NCBI GenBank assembly: GCA_963665495.1
Contig: OY762289.1
Span: forward strand, 744,001-808,000
Source of the DNA: G963665495 sp963665495
GTDB lineage: Bacteria > Desulfobacterota > Desulfovibrionia > Desulfovibrionales > Desulfovibrionaceae
Direction: 5' to 3'
Length of the DNA stretch: 64,000 nt
Numbering within the stretch: position 1 is the first letter of the stretch; each line of letters opens with the position of its first letter. This document shows positions 33,876-42,614 of the stretch, in pieces. Below the pieces are notes generated by a model that saw nothing but the letters and a program-made list of their open reading frames with translations, was not told the origin of the DNA and did no database searches. Both the position numbers and the translations under genes were made by a program.

Positions 33876-34754
33876 TTACTCATAAGGGACAGATCGTGTT
33901 TTCAGAAAATCGGCATCAACGTTGTTCAATGTCGGGCGTTTGCCTTCTTTTTTCGCAAAACTATCAGCGAGTTTGGATGCCTGGGCCTGGGACTTCGCAT
34001 AGCCCACACTCACGATGAACCATTCCTTGTCCTGCGAATCGTAGAGTTTGATGATCAGCGGGGTGTAGCCTTTATTCTTATAATTTTTGGCGGTTTGTAC
34101 GGCATTATTGAGCATCTGAAAGGAAAAAATCTGCAGCAGGTAAACTTTTTCCACTTCTTTTTCCTGCGCTGCGGCGGGAGCGGTATCAGATGCGGGTGAT
34201 GCCGCGGTCATGGCCGGCGTCGCGGGTTTTTCCGGGGCTTTGGGTGGTTCTGGCGCCTGAGGTGCGGAGACATTTGCAACGCTGGGGGCAGCAATCACGG
34301 GTTCGTCGTATTCCTCCTGGTTGCCGGAGGATTCCGTGGTCTGAGTCTCGGGCTTTTTGGGCGGGATGACTTTAGCTTCCTGTTTTTTGTTCGCTTCCGT
34401 CCCCAGCTTGACGATGGAATTGGTGTTGGTGTGTACGACATCGTATTCGATGCTGACTTTTTTGTTCAGGGCGCTTGCTGCGTCGATGGCGTCTACAATA
34501 GAGGCGTAACTGCCCATCTGCGCGTAGTAGTAAGTGGTGCCGCCGGATTCTTCCGTATACATGTAGCTGGGGTAGCCGAGGCCTGAAATCATTTCCACGA
34601 AATTCCAGACCTCGTTTTTATCCAAAGGCAGCCGGAACTGTACGGAGTATCGATCCTGTTCGGTTTGGGCGTTTGCTGCCGGGGGATTGGCGGCGGTCAA
34701 AAAAAAGCCAATCATGAAAAGCAAAGCGGCAAGACAAGGTTTCAAACGCATCAT
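33876..34754 (-). CDS. SPOR-domain periplasmic protein
   Basis: I chose ATG 34754 (MMRLKP) after a G-rich CTGGGGG; a GTG at 34775 extends it by seven residues. The 292-residue product has a signal peptide (CLAALLFMIGFFLTAANPPA), an N-terminal domain, a Pro/Ala-rich linker, and a C-terminal SPOR-like domain (KVYLLQIFSFQMLNNAVQ; EWFIVSVGYAKSQAQAS). A similar fold may also be present near residues 35-110 (YSVQFRLPLDKNEVWNFVE). SPOR domains bind denuded peptidoglycan at division sites. Confidence 0.75.
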   Translation of the reverse strand: MMRLKPCLAALLFMIGFFLTAANPPAANAQTEQDRYSVQFRLPLDKNEVWNFVEMISGLGYPSYMYTEESGGTTYYYAQMGSYASIVDAIDAASALNKKVSIEYDVVHTNTNSIVKLGTEANKKQEAKVIPPKKPETQTTESSGNQEEYDEPVIAAPSVANVSAPQAPEPPKAPEKPATPAMTAASPASDTAPAAAQEKEVEKVYLLQIFSFQMLNNAVQTAKNYKNKGYTPLIIKLYDSQDKEWFIVSVGYAKSQAQASKLADSFAKKEGKRPTLNNVDADFLKTRSVPYE

Positions 34755-34784
34755 GCAAACCCCCAGGAAGCGCACGGCTTCGGC

Positions 34785-36005
34785 TTAACTGTTGCAAAAT
34801 TCTGCAAGGCTGGCGCCCAGGCGGGCAATGCCTTGTGAGATGGTTTCTTCGTCTGCATTGGAAAAATTCAGCCGGAATGATTGCTGGCCACAGCCATCCG
34901 TATAAAAAGGTGTACCCGGCACGAATGCGACGTTCTTTTCTATGGCTTTATCAAAAAGTTCGAGAGCCGAATACCCTTGAGGCATGGTGCACCACAAAAA
35001 CATTCCACCGGCCGGACGCGTCACCTGTACTTGCGGCGGGAAGTGTTCGCCGATGCAGCGCAGCATGTGTTCGCACTGTTGTCCGTAACGCTGGCGAATG
35101 GTCTGGATATGGGCATCCAGGTCATTGTCCAGAAGGAAGCGGTGCAGAATGCGCTGCGTCAGGATACTGGTGTGCAGATCCGTCCCCTGTTTGGCGGTAA
35201 CGATCTGGCGGATAAATGCGCGGTCGCCCATTATCCAGCCCAGACGCAACCCGGGAGCAGCGATCTTGGAAAAGGATCCTAGCAGCAGGCCGTTGCGTTC
35301 GAGCAGCGCACGCGAAAGCGGCGGCAACGGGTCGCCCTGGTAGCGCAGTTCCCCGTATGCGTCATCTTCAAGGAACAGGATATCGCGCTCTTCGAGCATT
35401 TTTGCGACGGCCTTGCGTTTATCCAGACAGTAGCTCAGGCCGGTAGGATTTTGAAAGTTGGGAACGCCGTAAAACAGTTTCAAGCCTGGGGTGCGAAGCT
35501 GTTGATCCAGCTGTTCCAGATCCGGACCGTCTTCAAGCAGTTCGACAGTCTGAAAAAGGACTTCAAACAAAGAAAAGGTCTGGATTGCTCCCAGGTATCC
35601 GGGGCGTTCGATAAGTACCGTATCGCCTTTGTCCAGGAGGACTTTGGAAGCCAGGTCCAGAGACTGCTGCGAGCCGCTGGTGATGACGATTTCATCAGGC
35701 GAAACAGTGATGCCCTTATGGGTGCGATAGCGTTCGGCAATGAACTCGCGCAACGGCGGATAGCCTTCTGTGGTGGCGTACTGGAGTGCACTGCTGCCGT
35801 TTTCGGCTAAAACCGCGTTGGCAGCTTCCTGCATGCCTTGCGTCGGGAAAAGTTCGGGGTTGGGCAGACCGCCGGCAAAGGAAATAATGGCCGGGTTCTC
35901 CGTGACTTTCAGAATTTCGCGTATAAAGGATTTCTGAGTGTGCAACATACGCTGAGCCAGTTTGGCGTTCAGGCAAGAGTCCGAAGATTGTGTTTGGGAT
36001 TGCAT
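34785..36005 (-). CDS. PLP-dependent class I/II aminotransferase
   Basis: This 406-residue enzyme shows the fold-type I pattern: substrate region ISFAGGLPNPELFP, GSQQSLDLASKVLLD, NPTGLSYC, the aspartate in FLEDDAYGELRY, and the PLP lysine in GSFSKIAAPGLRLGW. It is closest in style to 2-aminoadipate/aromatic (LysN/ARO8-like) aminotransferases. The exact substrate cannot be fixed. It lies downstream of the hydrogenase genes behind a hairpin. Confidence 0.88.
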   Translation of the reverse strand: MQSQTQSSDSCLNAKLAQRMLHTQKSFIREILKVTENPAIISFAGGLPNPELFPTQGMQEAANAVLAENGSSALQYATTEGYPPLREFIAERYRTHKGITVSPDEIVITSGSQQSLDLASKVLLDKGDTVLIERPGYLGAIQTFSLFEVLFQTVELLEDGPDLEQLDQQLRTPGLKLFYGVPNFQNPTGLSYCLDKRKAVAKMLEERDILFLEDDAYGELRYQGDPLPPLSRALLERNGLLLGSFSKIAAPGLRLGWIMGDRAFIRQIVTAKQGTDLHTSILTQRILHRFLLDNDLDAHIQTIRQRYGQQCEHMLRCIGEHFPPQVQVTRPAGGMFLWCTMPQGYSALELFDKAIEKNVAFVPGTPFYTDGCGQQSFRLNFSNADEETISQGIARLGASLAEFCNS

Positions 36006-36056
36006 GACAGTTTACTCGATATAAAAAATTGTTGAAGGGCGGCCTTATAAATAAGA

Positions 36057-36081
36057 CGGCGCAGGACAGAGCCCTGCGCCG
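36057..36081 (-). terminator. hairpin after hypC, likely terminator
   Basis: CGGCGCAGG (36057-36065) and CCTGCGCCG (36073-36081) form a nine-pair stem with a seven-base loop, about 50 bases after the hypC stop on the minus strand. A T-rich TCTTATTTA follows, so it probably ends the hydrogenase transcript before the aminotransferase gene. Confidence 0.55.
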
Positions 36082-36133
36082 CATGTCTGCTATGAAAAAA
36101 AGTACTGCGTGCGGCGGTCGGCAAAGAAGCCGG

Positions 36134-36379
36134 TCAGAAATTGGCGACTTCTCCCTGGGCTTTGAGCATGTCCCGTAGAATGGTCAGCGTTTCTTCCGCC
36201 TCCTTCGGGTCAAGTTTTCGCAGCGCAAATCCAGCGTGGACGATGATGAAATCGCCGTAGGTAACCTGGCCTTCCAGGAGCATCAAAGAAACTTTGATCT
36301 GGGTATCGCTTTCACCAACATTACATGTGGCCATTCCATTATCGATTTCGACGATTTTCGCCGGAATTGCCAGACACAT
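36134..36379 (-). CDS. hypC: hydrogenase assembly chaperone HypC
   Basis: This 81-residue protein begins MCLAIPAKI, with the essential Cys2 exposed after methionine removal, and continues with the OB-like core (VSLMLLEGQVTYGDFIIVHAG). HypC carries the Fe(CN)2CO unit between HypD and the hydrogenase large-subunit precursor. It starts four bases after the maturation protease stop, so the two are coupled. Confidence 0.92.
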   Translation of the reverse strand: MCLAIPAKIVEIDNGMATCNVGESDTQIKVSLMLLEGQVTYGDFIIVHAGFALRKLDPKEAEETLTILRDMLKAQGEVANF

Positions 36380-36383
36380 AGCA

Positions 36384-36899
36384 TTACTCCTTTACTGTGG
36401 CGTCTTTGGAGGCTGGTTTATGCGTGCCCCCGAGAGCCTCGATTTCAGAGAGAACGATTTCCATGGCCTGGTCCATACGGGCCAGAGTGGTTGCGGAAAG
36501 CTCGGGACACAAGCTGGAATAGTCTTCAGGCTCAATGCCGATGACCACGGCCTCTGGCCGGTTGCCGACCAGGTCGCACATGATCAGCGTATCGACGAGA
36601 TCGGTCTGGTGCATGGAGTTCTTGAAAGCCAGGCTTTTTCTGAGATCCTCGCCTGTGAGCCGGTAGATGCTGCCGGGCTCGTCGCCGCCAAGAACGGCAT
36701 CCACCACGATGACATGTGTGCAGTTGAGCAGCGGATCCATGAGCCGTGAGCCCAAAGTCCCGCCATCCATGAGGGTTACATTCTCCGAAAAGGAGTATTG
36801 CTGCATCAGGCGTTCGACAACACGTACGCCTACGCCTTCATCCGTATAGAGGATGTTACCCACGCCAAGGACAAGTATCTTATTTTCGTTTGATTCCAT
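36384..36899 (-). CDS. hynC: [NiFe] hydrogenase maturation endopeptidase
   Basis: This 171-residue protein has the HyaD/HybD fold signature: VLGVGNILYTDEGVGVRVV, then LMDGGTLGSRLMDPLL and VVDAVLGGDEPG. Conserved nickel-binding acidic residues are present. It removes the C-terminal tail of the large subunit after nickel insertion. A strong terminator separates it from hynA upstream, so expression may be lower than that of the structural subunits. Confidence 0.9.
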   Translation of the reverse strand: MESNENKILVLGVGNILYTDEGVGVRVVERLMQQYSFSENVTLMDGGTLGSRLMDPLLNCTHVIVVDAVLGGDEPGSIYRLTGEDLRKSLAFKNSMHQTDLVDTLIMCDLVGNRPEAVVIGIEPEDYSSLCPELSATTLARMDQAMEIVLSEIEALGGTHKPASKDATVKE

Positions 36900-36910
36900 A
36901 GTGTAAGTAT

Positions 36911-36948
36911 AAAAAAAACAGGGACCCGGTGCAAGTCCGGGTCCCTGT
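36911..36948 (-). terminator. strong intrinsic terminator after hynA
   Basis: ACAGGGACCCGG and CCGGGTCCCTGT (36918-36929 and 36937-36948) form a 12-pair stem with a seven-base loop. It is followed on the minus strand by a U tract (36911-36918). It lies 28 bases after the hynA stop and 12 before the protease start, so it should uncouple structural and maturation gene expression. Confidence 0.88.
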
Positions 36949-36976
36949 AGATTGGTGAATGTTGTTGACCGTAATC

Positions 36977-38641
36977 CTAGCGAACCCTGAACTTGTGCAC
37001 CTGGTTGGTTTCAGGATCAATGACGTGAACGCCGCAGGCGATGCACGGATCATAGGAGTGCACAGTACGCAGGATTTCGACAGGACGCTTGGGATCAGCG
37101 ATGGGGGAGCCGACCAGGGCTTCCTCAACCGGGGACAGCAGGTCTTTGTTACAGCGGGGACCCAGGTTCCAGGTGGAGGGAACAACGAGCTGGAAGTTTT
37201 CGATCTTTTTGTCTTTGATCACAATCCAGTGGCTCAGGCTGCCGCGAGGAGCGTCAACAAAACCGACGCCCTGTGCTTCATCAGGCATTTCCCATTCGGT
37301 GTACAGGGTCTTGTCGCCCTTCTTGATGTTTTCGGTGAGTTCGTCCAGCCAGGTCTGGGTCTGGTTGGCGATAACCAGGGTTTCGATACCGCGGGCAGCG
37401 GTACGGCCCAGAGTGGAGAACAGAACTTCAGGACCGGCGCCGAAGTGCTTGAGCACGCCGTCAACGGCATCCTTGAAAGGCTTGACGCCGCGGGCGTAAG
37501 CCACGAGGCAGTGGGCCAGGGGGCCGACTTCCGTGGATTTGCCTTTGTAACGGGGAGCCTTCATCCAGGAGTAGCGGTCTTTGTCTTCCAGGCTGGTGTA
37601 CTTGGGCTCGGTGACACCCTCGTAAGGATGCAGGTCGGAATCGCCTTTGTACCAGCTGTGCTTGATGGATTCGGTGATGACCTTGGGATCCATGTCTTCA
37701 ACTTTGCTGATGTCGCGGTCGTAGATAACGCCCTGCGGCAGGAAGCGGCTGTTGAGGTCGTATTCGTCCGTGGGGAATTCGCCGAAAGCCATGAAGTTGG
37801 TGGTGCCGCCGATGCTGAACCAGTCTTTGTAGAAGCCGGCAACAGCAAGCAGGTCCGGGATGTACACCTGATCAATAAAGGTCTTGATCTCTTTGTACAG
37901 AGCGGTGAATTCGGCGAGCCGTTTGGGATCGAGGAATTCGTAGTTGGTAACGCCGCCGACAACCGTGAACTGGGTGTGGGGGTTCTTACCACCGATCATG
38001 GCCATGGCCCGGGCAGCCTTGACCTGCAGGTGCAGGGCTTCCAGGTAGTGGGCGGTGGCGATGAGGTTGACTTCGGGCGGCATCACATAAGCGTCGTGGT
38101 CGGTCAGGAAGTAAGCATTGGTGAAAATGCCGAGCTGACCGGAATCGACGAAGGATTTCAGTTTGGTCTGAACAGCTTTGAGATCCTCAGCTTTGGTGGG
38201 CCGGGGAGAAATGCTGTTTGCGATTTTAGCAGCTTTTTTAGGATCTGCTTTCAGTGCGCTGACGACATCAACATAGTCCAGAGCATTAAGATGATAGAAA
38301 TGGACAATGTGGTCGTGCATATACTGCGCCGCCATGCAGAGATTGCGCTGCAGGATGGCGTTCTTAGGAATTTTGACGTTGACGGCGTTGTCAACGGCGC
38401 GGGTAGAGGCGAGGGCGTGCACGTATGTGCAAACACCGCAGGCGCGCTGCGTGAAGTGCTGCGCGTCGCGCGGGTCACGACCCTTAAGGATCAGTTCAAG
38501 ACCACGGAAAAGCTGGGAGCTGCTCCATGCGTTTTTAACCTTGCCTTTCTCCACTTCGACTTCAATGCGCAGATGGCCCTCAATCCGGGTAATCGGATCA
38601 ACGACGATCTGACCTGAGTAATCGCTGTGAGGCGCTGCCAT
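36977..38641 (-). CDS. hynA: periplasmic [NiFe] hydrogenase large subunit
   Basis: This 554-residue subunit holds the NiFe centre. The first cysteine pair is C68/C71 in RACGVCTYVH; the second is about C533/C536 in DPCIACGVH, both encoded as cysteine, so it is not the selenium type. A 15-residue tail after the final histidine (VIDPETNQVHKF) is the part cut off by the maturation protease. The sequence resembles the Desulfovibrio HynA group throughout (VVDPITRIEGHLRIEVEVE). It forms a heterodimer with HynB and oxidises H2 in the periplasm, passing electrons to c-type cytochromes. Confidence 0.95.
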   Translation of the reverse strand: MAAPHSDYSGQIVVDPITRIEGHLRIEVEVEKGKVKNAWSSSQLFRGLELILKGRDPRDAQHFTQRACGVCTYVHALASTRAVDNAVNVKIPKNAILQRNLCMAAQYMHDHIVHFYHLNALDYVDVVSALKADPKKAAKIANSISPRPTKAEDLKAVQTKLKSFVDSGQLGIFTNAYFLTDHDAYVMPPEVNLIATAHYLEALHLQVKAARAMAMIGGKNPHTQFTVVGGVTNYEFLDPKRLAEFTALYKEIKTFIDQVYIPDLLAVAGFYKDWFSIGGTTNFMAFGEFPTDEYDLNSRFLPQGVIYDRDISKVEDMDPKVITESIKHSWYKGDSDLHPYEGVTEPKYTSLEDKDRYSWMKAPRYKGKSTEVGPLAHCLVAYARGVKPFKDAVDGVLKHFGAGPEVLFSTLGRTAARGIETLVIANQTQTWLDELTENIKKGDKTLYTEWEMPDEAQGVGFVDAPRGSLSHWIVIKDKKIENFQLVVPSTWNLGPRCNKDLLSPVEEALVGSPIADPKRPVEILRTVHSYDPCIACGVHVIDPETNQVHKFRVR

Positions 38642-38711
38642 TATGGTTTCCTCCTTAGGCGTAGCTGTTAACTTTGGTTATGCGATCTGTTCAGCCTGAA
38701 TGGTACCGATT

Positions 38712-39650
38712 CTAGGACTCGTAAAACGGGCTCATTGCATCCCAGAAATCAGGCTCGCTACAGCCGATGCAGGGGTGGCCGGCTTCGACAGGCCAGTTGA
38801 TCTGGTTGAACAGAACCTTCGGACAGTTATTGAAGGTATTGGGACCCTTGCATCCGAGTTCATAGAGGCACCAGCCTTTGGCAGCCTCTTCCGAACCGAA
38901 GGAGGGGGCGAATTCGCCGGCCTCAAAATGCTTCAGGCGGGGGCAATTGTCATGGACAGCTTCGCCGTAGAACAGCACAGGACGGTTTTTGTCGTCGAGT
39001 TCAGGCACGCCTTTGGTCAGGTAGTGAACCACTGTGCCAACAAAATTGATCGGGTTGGTCGGGCAACCAGGGAGGTTGATGCCGCTCGTGATGCCCAGCG
39101 CGTCGTTGACACCTTTGGCCTGCGAAGGATTGGGCTTGGCAGCCTGAACGCCACCATAAGAAGCGCAGGTGCCGATGTTGATGAGCGCTTTGGCCTTGGG
39201 GACGATTTCCTGGGCGATCGAAAGCATGCTCTTACCAGCGACTTTGCCCCAGGCACCGTTCTCGATGGTCGGGATACCACCTTCGCACACACAGACAAAG
39301 TCGTGCTTGATGGCTTCTTCCAGGGCTTCTTCGACAGCATGCCCGGCACCGGCCATCAGGGTCTCGTGGTAGTCCAAGGAAATGGTGTCAAGAATCAAAG
39401 CGTCAATGTAGGGGTCCACTGTCCTGAGAACCGCCTCGGAGCAGCCCGTGCACTCGGCAAAGTGCAGGTAGACAACGCTGGGGCGTTTCTTGGAGGTGAG
39501 CGCTTCCGCCACTTTGGGCGCAAAAGCGGGGCCCATACCCAACGCAGCAGCGACCACCGTGCAGTACTTCATGAAATCACGGCGGGTAACTCCTCGTTGT
39601 AACAGCCTTTTTTCCGCATTATCCTTAGCGAGACCTACGGAAATCTTCAT
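38712..39650 (-). CDS. hynB: periplasmic [NiFe] hydrogenase small subunit
   Basis: The ATG at 39650 has GGAGG five bases upstream and is preferred over 39662. The 312-residue protein has a Tat signal (TRRDFMKYC, residues about 22-30) with hydrophobic AAALGMGPAFAP. Iron-sulfur cysteines appear in AECTGCSEAVLR, NIGTCASYGGV, PGCPTNP, and the distal cluster regions ELGCKGP and HPCIGCSEPDFW. There is no C-terminal membrane helix, so the heterodimer is soluble in the periplasm. The large subunit is carried across with it. Confidence 0.95.
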   Translation of the reverse strand: MKISVGLAKDNAEKRLLQRGVTRRDFMKYCTVVAAALGMGPAFAPKVAEALTSKKRPSVVYLHFAECTGCSEAVLRTVDPYIDALILDTISLDYHETLMAGAGHAVEEALEEAIKHDFVCVCEGGIPTIENGAWGKVAGKSMLSIAQEIVPKAKALINIGTCASYGGVQAAKPNPSQAKGVNDALGITSGINLPGCPTNPINFVGTVVHYLTKGVPELDDKNRPVLFYGEAVHDNCPRLKHFEAGEFAPSFGSEEAAKGWCLYELGCKGPNTFNNCPKVLFNQINWPVEAGHPCIGCSEPDFWDAMSPFYES

Positions 39651-39689
39651 AAATACCTCCATCCTCGATTGTTGGTCTTGATAGTAGCC

Positions 39690-39705
39690 ATTGTGTTTTC
39701 ACAAT
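39690..39705. promoter_or_regulatory. palindrome in the hynB leader
   Basis: ATTGTG (39690-39695) and CACAAT (39700-39705) are perfect arms around TTTT, 40 bases upstream of the hynB start. The half-sites recall CRP/FNR or Rex boxes, but the centre is shorter than either consensus, so the protein that might bind it is unknown. Confidence 0.35.
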
Positions 39706-39836
39706 TGCGGACCAAGAATGAAAACACGCTTATACATCCAAGCAGATGCGAAAAGTTGTTTACGCATACCTCCTTGCCCGTATTGCGGACGGCGTGGTTC
39801 TTCCCATTCGAACACTAAATGTTTAGCAATTGGTTC

Positions 39837-39866
39837 ATAATAAACCCGCTTTAATAAGCAAGTCAA
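39837..39866 (-). promoter_or_regulatory. sigma-70 promoter candidate for hynBA
   Basis: On the minus strand TTGACT (39861-39866) and TATTAT (39837-39842) are five-of-six matches with an 18-base spacer. The predicted transcript would have a leader of about 180 bases, including the palindrome at 39690-39705. Confidence 0.55.
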
Positions 39867-39970
39867 CGGAAAATCAATATGAAAGTCTTACTTTGCAGGA
39901 CTTTTTTATTGAGTAGCTATGCGTAGTACGTATTTTGTTTCCGTGTTACTATCGCGTACTAATGAGTAAT

Positions 39971-39987
39971 ACGTTTTTTCAAAACGT
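39971..39987. repeat. inverted repeat in hynB/40222 divergent gap
   Basis: ACGTTTT (39971-39977) and AAAACGT (39981-39987) are perfect arms around TTC. It lies in a 571-base gap (39651-40221) without genes, in which short GTACTA/AGTAC/GTTACT-like words recur between 39925 and 40030. A regulator-binding region is possible. Confidence 0.3.
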
Positions 39988-40221
39988 GCTACACTGTGCC
40001 AAGTAACACTATAATATAAAAAGTGCTACCTATAGTGCAAGAGTTTGTCTTTGCCTGAAAAATACAGAGCATGAAGAGGAGAAGAATGCCCGCGGTTTCA
40101 GAAAAGAAAGGCCGATCAAGCTGATAAATATGAAAATTCTACACCACTGGATGGTTGACTTAAGGCTTTCCGAGGAACATCTTAATAGGAGATAGGTACG
40201 ACAAATCGAGGAGCTTCGCAG

Positions 40222-40917
40222 ATGGTAAGAGTCTGGGCTGTCGTCTGTACGGTGCTGTTGCATATAGCTTTTGCCATATGTTCTGGTATTTTTTTTCCGG
40301 AATGGGGGGGAAGCCAACCTGCGGATATGGAAAAATTGCTCGATCTTACACTGCATTCTGCACAAGATTCACTGCAACATCAAAAGCAAGACGCCCGACC
40401 AGAACTGTTGCATGATGTATCGCAGCATGCGACTGCACCACAACAGCCTGTCGAAAAACTGATAAGTCCAGTAAAACGAGATTCTTTACTTATTGGACAG
40501 CAGGGGCCTCCCAGTGAAGAAACTAAGCGTCGTATCTATTTCGGTGGAGGGATACTTAAGCAGGGCAATGAAATCAGGCTCAACCTGCGGGCCATTGGCG
40601 CCATGGATTTCAGCAAAAAAGATTTTTTCGGAACCTACAAGATGTCAATGGAAGACCTGGTGCTTGAGATCAAGCCCTGGGGAGATGAACTTATTCTCGA
40701 AATCCCGAAATTGCAGTTCAGAAGACCTTTGAAGCCCGTGGGCAAATTTATTTGGACCTATGGTCCGAGTTTCAGTGAATCCGAGCCGGTGGAAGGTTCC
40801 ATAACCTTCTTTCCGCATCATAAGGATAAAACGTCTTTGCCAAGTCGTGTGATGTGGATGGGCAAAGAACCTCCCATGCATATCGGTGAGATGCAGAACT
40901 GGAAAAAAATAGAGTGA
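40222..40917 (+). CDS. unknown protein with N-terminal membrane anchor
   Basis: This 231-residue protein has one N-terminal hydrophobic helix (VWAVVCTVLLHIAFAICSGIF), a Gln/His-rich linker (residues about 45-85), and a beta-rich C-terminal domain (IYFGGGILKQGNEIRLNLRA; LVLEIKPWGDELILEIPKL). I recognise no family. It is divergent from hynBA and ends at a hairpin facing rho. No clear ribosome-binding site; AGATGGTAAG surrounds the start. Confidence 0.55.
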   Translation: MVRVWAVVCTVLLHIAFAICSGIFFPEWGGSQPADMEKLLDLTLHSAQDSLQHQKQDARPELLHDVSQHATAPQQPVEKLISPVKRDSLLIGQQGPPSEETKRRIYFGGGILKQGNEIRLNLRAIGAMDFSKKDFFGTYKMSMEDLVLEIKPWGDELILEIPKLQFRRPLKPVGKFIWTYGPSFSESEPVEGSITFFPHHKDKTSLPSRVMWMGKEPPMHIGEMQNWKKIE

Positions 40918-40953
40918 ATCAAAAAGGGAAGAGAGAAAATCCTGACGGCCTCG

Positions 40954-40983
40954 CGCCATTGGCCGGATATGCTGCCAATGGCG
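40954..40983. terminator. hairpin between convergent 40222 gene and rho
   Basis: CGCCATTGGC (40954-40963) and GCCAATGGCG (40974-40983) form a ten-pair stem in the 100-base gap between two converging genes. T-runs are weak on both sides, so it may serve both directions inefficiently. Confidence 0.5.
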
Positions 40984-41017
40984 TGGCTTTCCTGAAAGAA
41001 TAGGGCGGAAATTACGA

Positions 41018-42265
41018 TTATTTGTTCATGAAATTCAGAAATTCTTCGTTGTTTTTCGTCCCTTTCATTTTGTCCAGCAAAAATTCCATGCTGTCCACGG
41101 TGTTCATGGGGGCGAGTACTTTGCGAAGGATCCAGACTCTGTTCAGAACGTCGCTATCCAGGAGCAATTCTTCCTTACGGGTTCCGGACCGGTTGATGTC
41201 GATGGCGGGGAAGCAGCGTTTTTCAGCCAGATGACGATCCAGATAAATGTCTAAGTTGCCGGTGCCTTTGAATTCCTCAAAGATGACTTCATCCATACGG
41301 GAACCCGTATCAATCAGAGCGGTGGCTATGATCGTCAGGCTGCCGCCTTCTTCGATGTTACGCGCTGCGCCGAAAAAGCGCTTGGGGCGTTGCAGGGCAT
41401 TGGCGTCGAGACCGCCGGAGAGCACGCGACCGGACGAAGGCGTCACGGCGTTGTAAGCGCGGCCCAGTCGGGTGATGCTGTCGAGTAGGATAACGACATC
41501 CCGTTTGCGTTCAACCAGCCGCTTGGCTTTTTCCAAAACCATTTCAACTACCTGGACGTGACGTTGCGGCGGTTCGTCAAAAGTGGAGCTGATGACTTCG
41601 GCTTTGACGGTACGCTCCATGTCCGTGACTTCTTCCGGACGCTCATCAATGAGCAGTACGATCAGATAGACGTCCGGATGGTTGGCGTTGATGGAATTCG
41701 CCATGGTCTGCAGGAGCATGGTTTTACCCGTACGAGGAGGCGCGACGATAAGTCCGCGTTGCCCGCATCCGATGGGAGTAAGCAGATCGATGACCCTGGA
41801 AGAGTAATTATCCGAGGTCGTTTCCATGAAATAGTGTTTATCGGGATAAATAGGCGTAAGGTTATCGAAAAGAACAAGTGACTTGGAGCTTTCTGGAGAG
41901 TTATAGCCGATTTCGTTGACACGTAGCAGAGCGAAATAGCGTTCCCCTTCCTTGGGCGGACGAATTTGGCCGGAAATCACGTCACCTTTTCGGAGACCGA
42001 AGCGGCGTATCTGAGAAGGGGAGACGTAGATATCGTCAGGTCCGGGCATGTAACTGTACATCGGAGAACGCAGAAAACCAAAGCCGTCTGGCAGTACCTC
42101 AAGAACACCTTCGCCGAAAATGGAGCCGTTTTGGGATGCGCAGCCCTGCAACAGGGCGAAGATCAGTTCTTGTTTGCGCATGCCGCTGGCATTGTCGATA
42201 TTGTATTCTTTGGCCAAGGCCATAAGTTCGGACATGCTTTTAGTTTTTAATTCGGATAAATTCAT
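41018..42265 (-). CDS. rho: transcription termination factor Rho
   Basis: This 415-residue hexameric helicase has an N-terminal RNA-binding domain (GVLEVLPDGFGFLRSP), Walker A (IVAPPRTGKTMLLQ), Walker B (RDVVILLDSITRLGRAYN) and the R-loop/Q-loop region. The length is typical. Upstream lies 349 bases of AT-rich non-coding DNA (42266-42614), a plausible site for Rho autoregulation. The start at 42265 has GAGGAGAT upstream. Confidence 0.96.
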   Translation of the reverse strand: MNLSELKTKSMSELMALAKEYNIDNASGMRKQELIFALLQGCASQNGSIFGEGVLEVLPDGFGFLRSPMYSYMPGPDDIYVSPSQIRRFGLRKGDVISGQIRPPKEGERYFALLRVNEIGYNSPESSKSLVLFDNLTPIYPDKHYFMETTSDNYSSRVIDLLTPIGCGQRGLIVAPPRTGKTMLLQTMANSINANHPDVYLIVLLIDERPEEVTDMERTVKAEVISSTFDEPPQRHVQVVEMVLEKAKRLVERKRDVVILLDSITRLGRAYNAVTPSSGRVLSGGLDANALQRPKRFFGAARNIEEGGSLTIIATALIDTGSRMDEVIFEEFKGTGNLDIYLDRHLAEKRCFPAIDINRSGTRKEELLLDSDVLNRVWILRKVLAPMNTVDSMEFLLDKMKGTKNNEEFLNFMNK

Positions 42266-42552
42266 CTCCTCACTCCATGCAAGTCGTTGTAAAATATGTA
42301 TCGCAATAAACGAGCGAAAAAAAATTAATTAATAAGGATATATCGAACAGGGATCATGTGTTGGTAATATAAGTGCTCAAGAAAGTGTTGGCATCAATTG
42401 TACAGATATAAGAGTTAGATTTGATAAAACGCACTATTAATTGAGTTATAATACAAAAATATCAAGAGAGAAAAAAGATATAAGTTCTCTTTGTTGATGC
42501 TCTATCAGCGGGGTATTATGTAAAAGTGGGATTATGAACAATTCCCCAAAAT

Positions 42553-42569
42553 CTGAAATGAAATTTCAG
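42553..42569 (-). terminator. small hairpin downstream of carD
   Basis: CTGAAAT (42553-42559) and ATTTCAG (42563-42569) form a seven-pair stem with a GAA loop, 45 bases after the carD stop, followed on the minus strand by ATTTT. The rest of 42266-42614 is AT-rich and shows nothing I can name. Confidence 0.35.
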
Positions 42570-42614
42570 GATGTACAAATAGCGTATACTTTTTAATTTT
42601 GCAAGAAAATTTTG

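Noticed and set aside
39699..39767. 22-codon frame in the hynB leader preceded by GGAGG
   Set aside because: The GGAGG is only one base from the ATG, too close to work, and the peptide has no recognisable feature.
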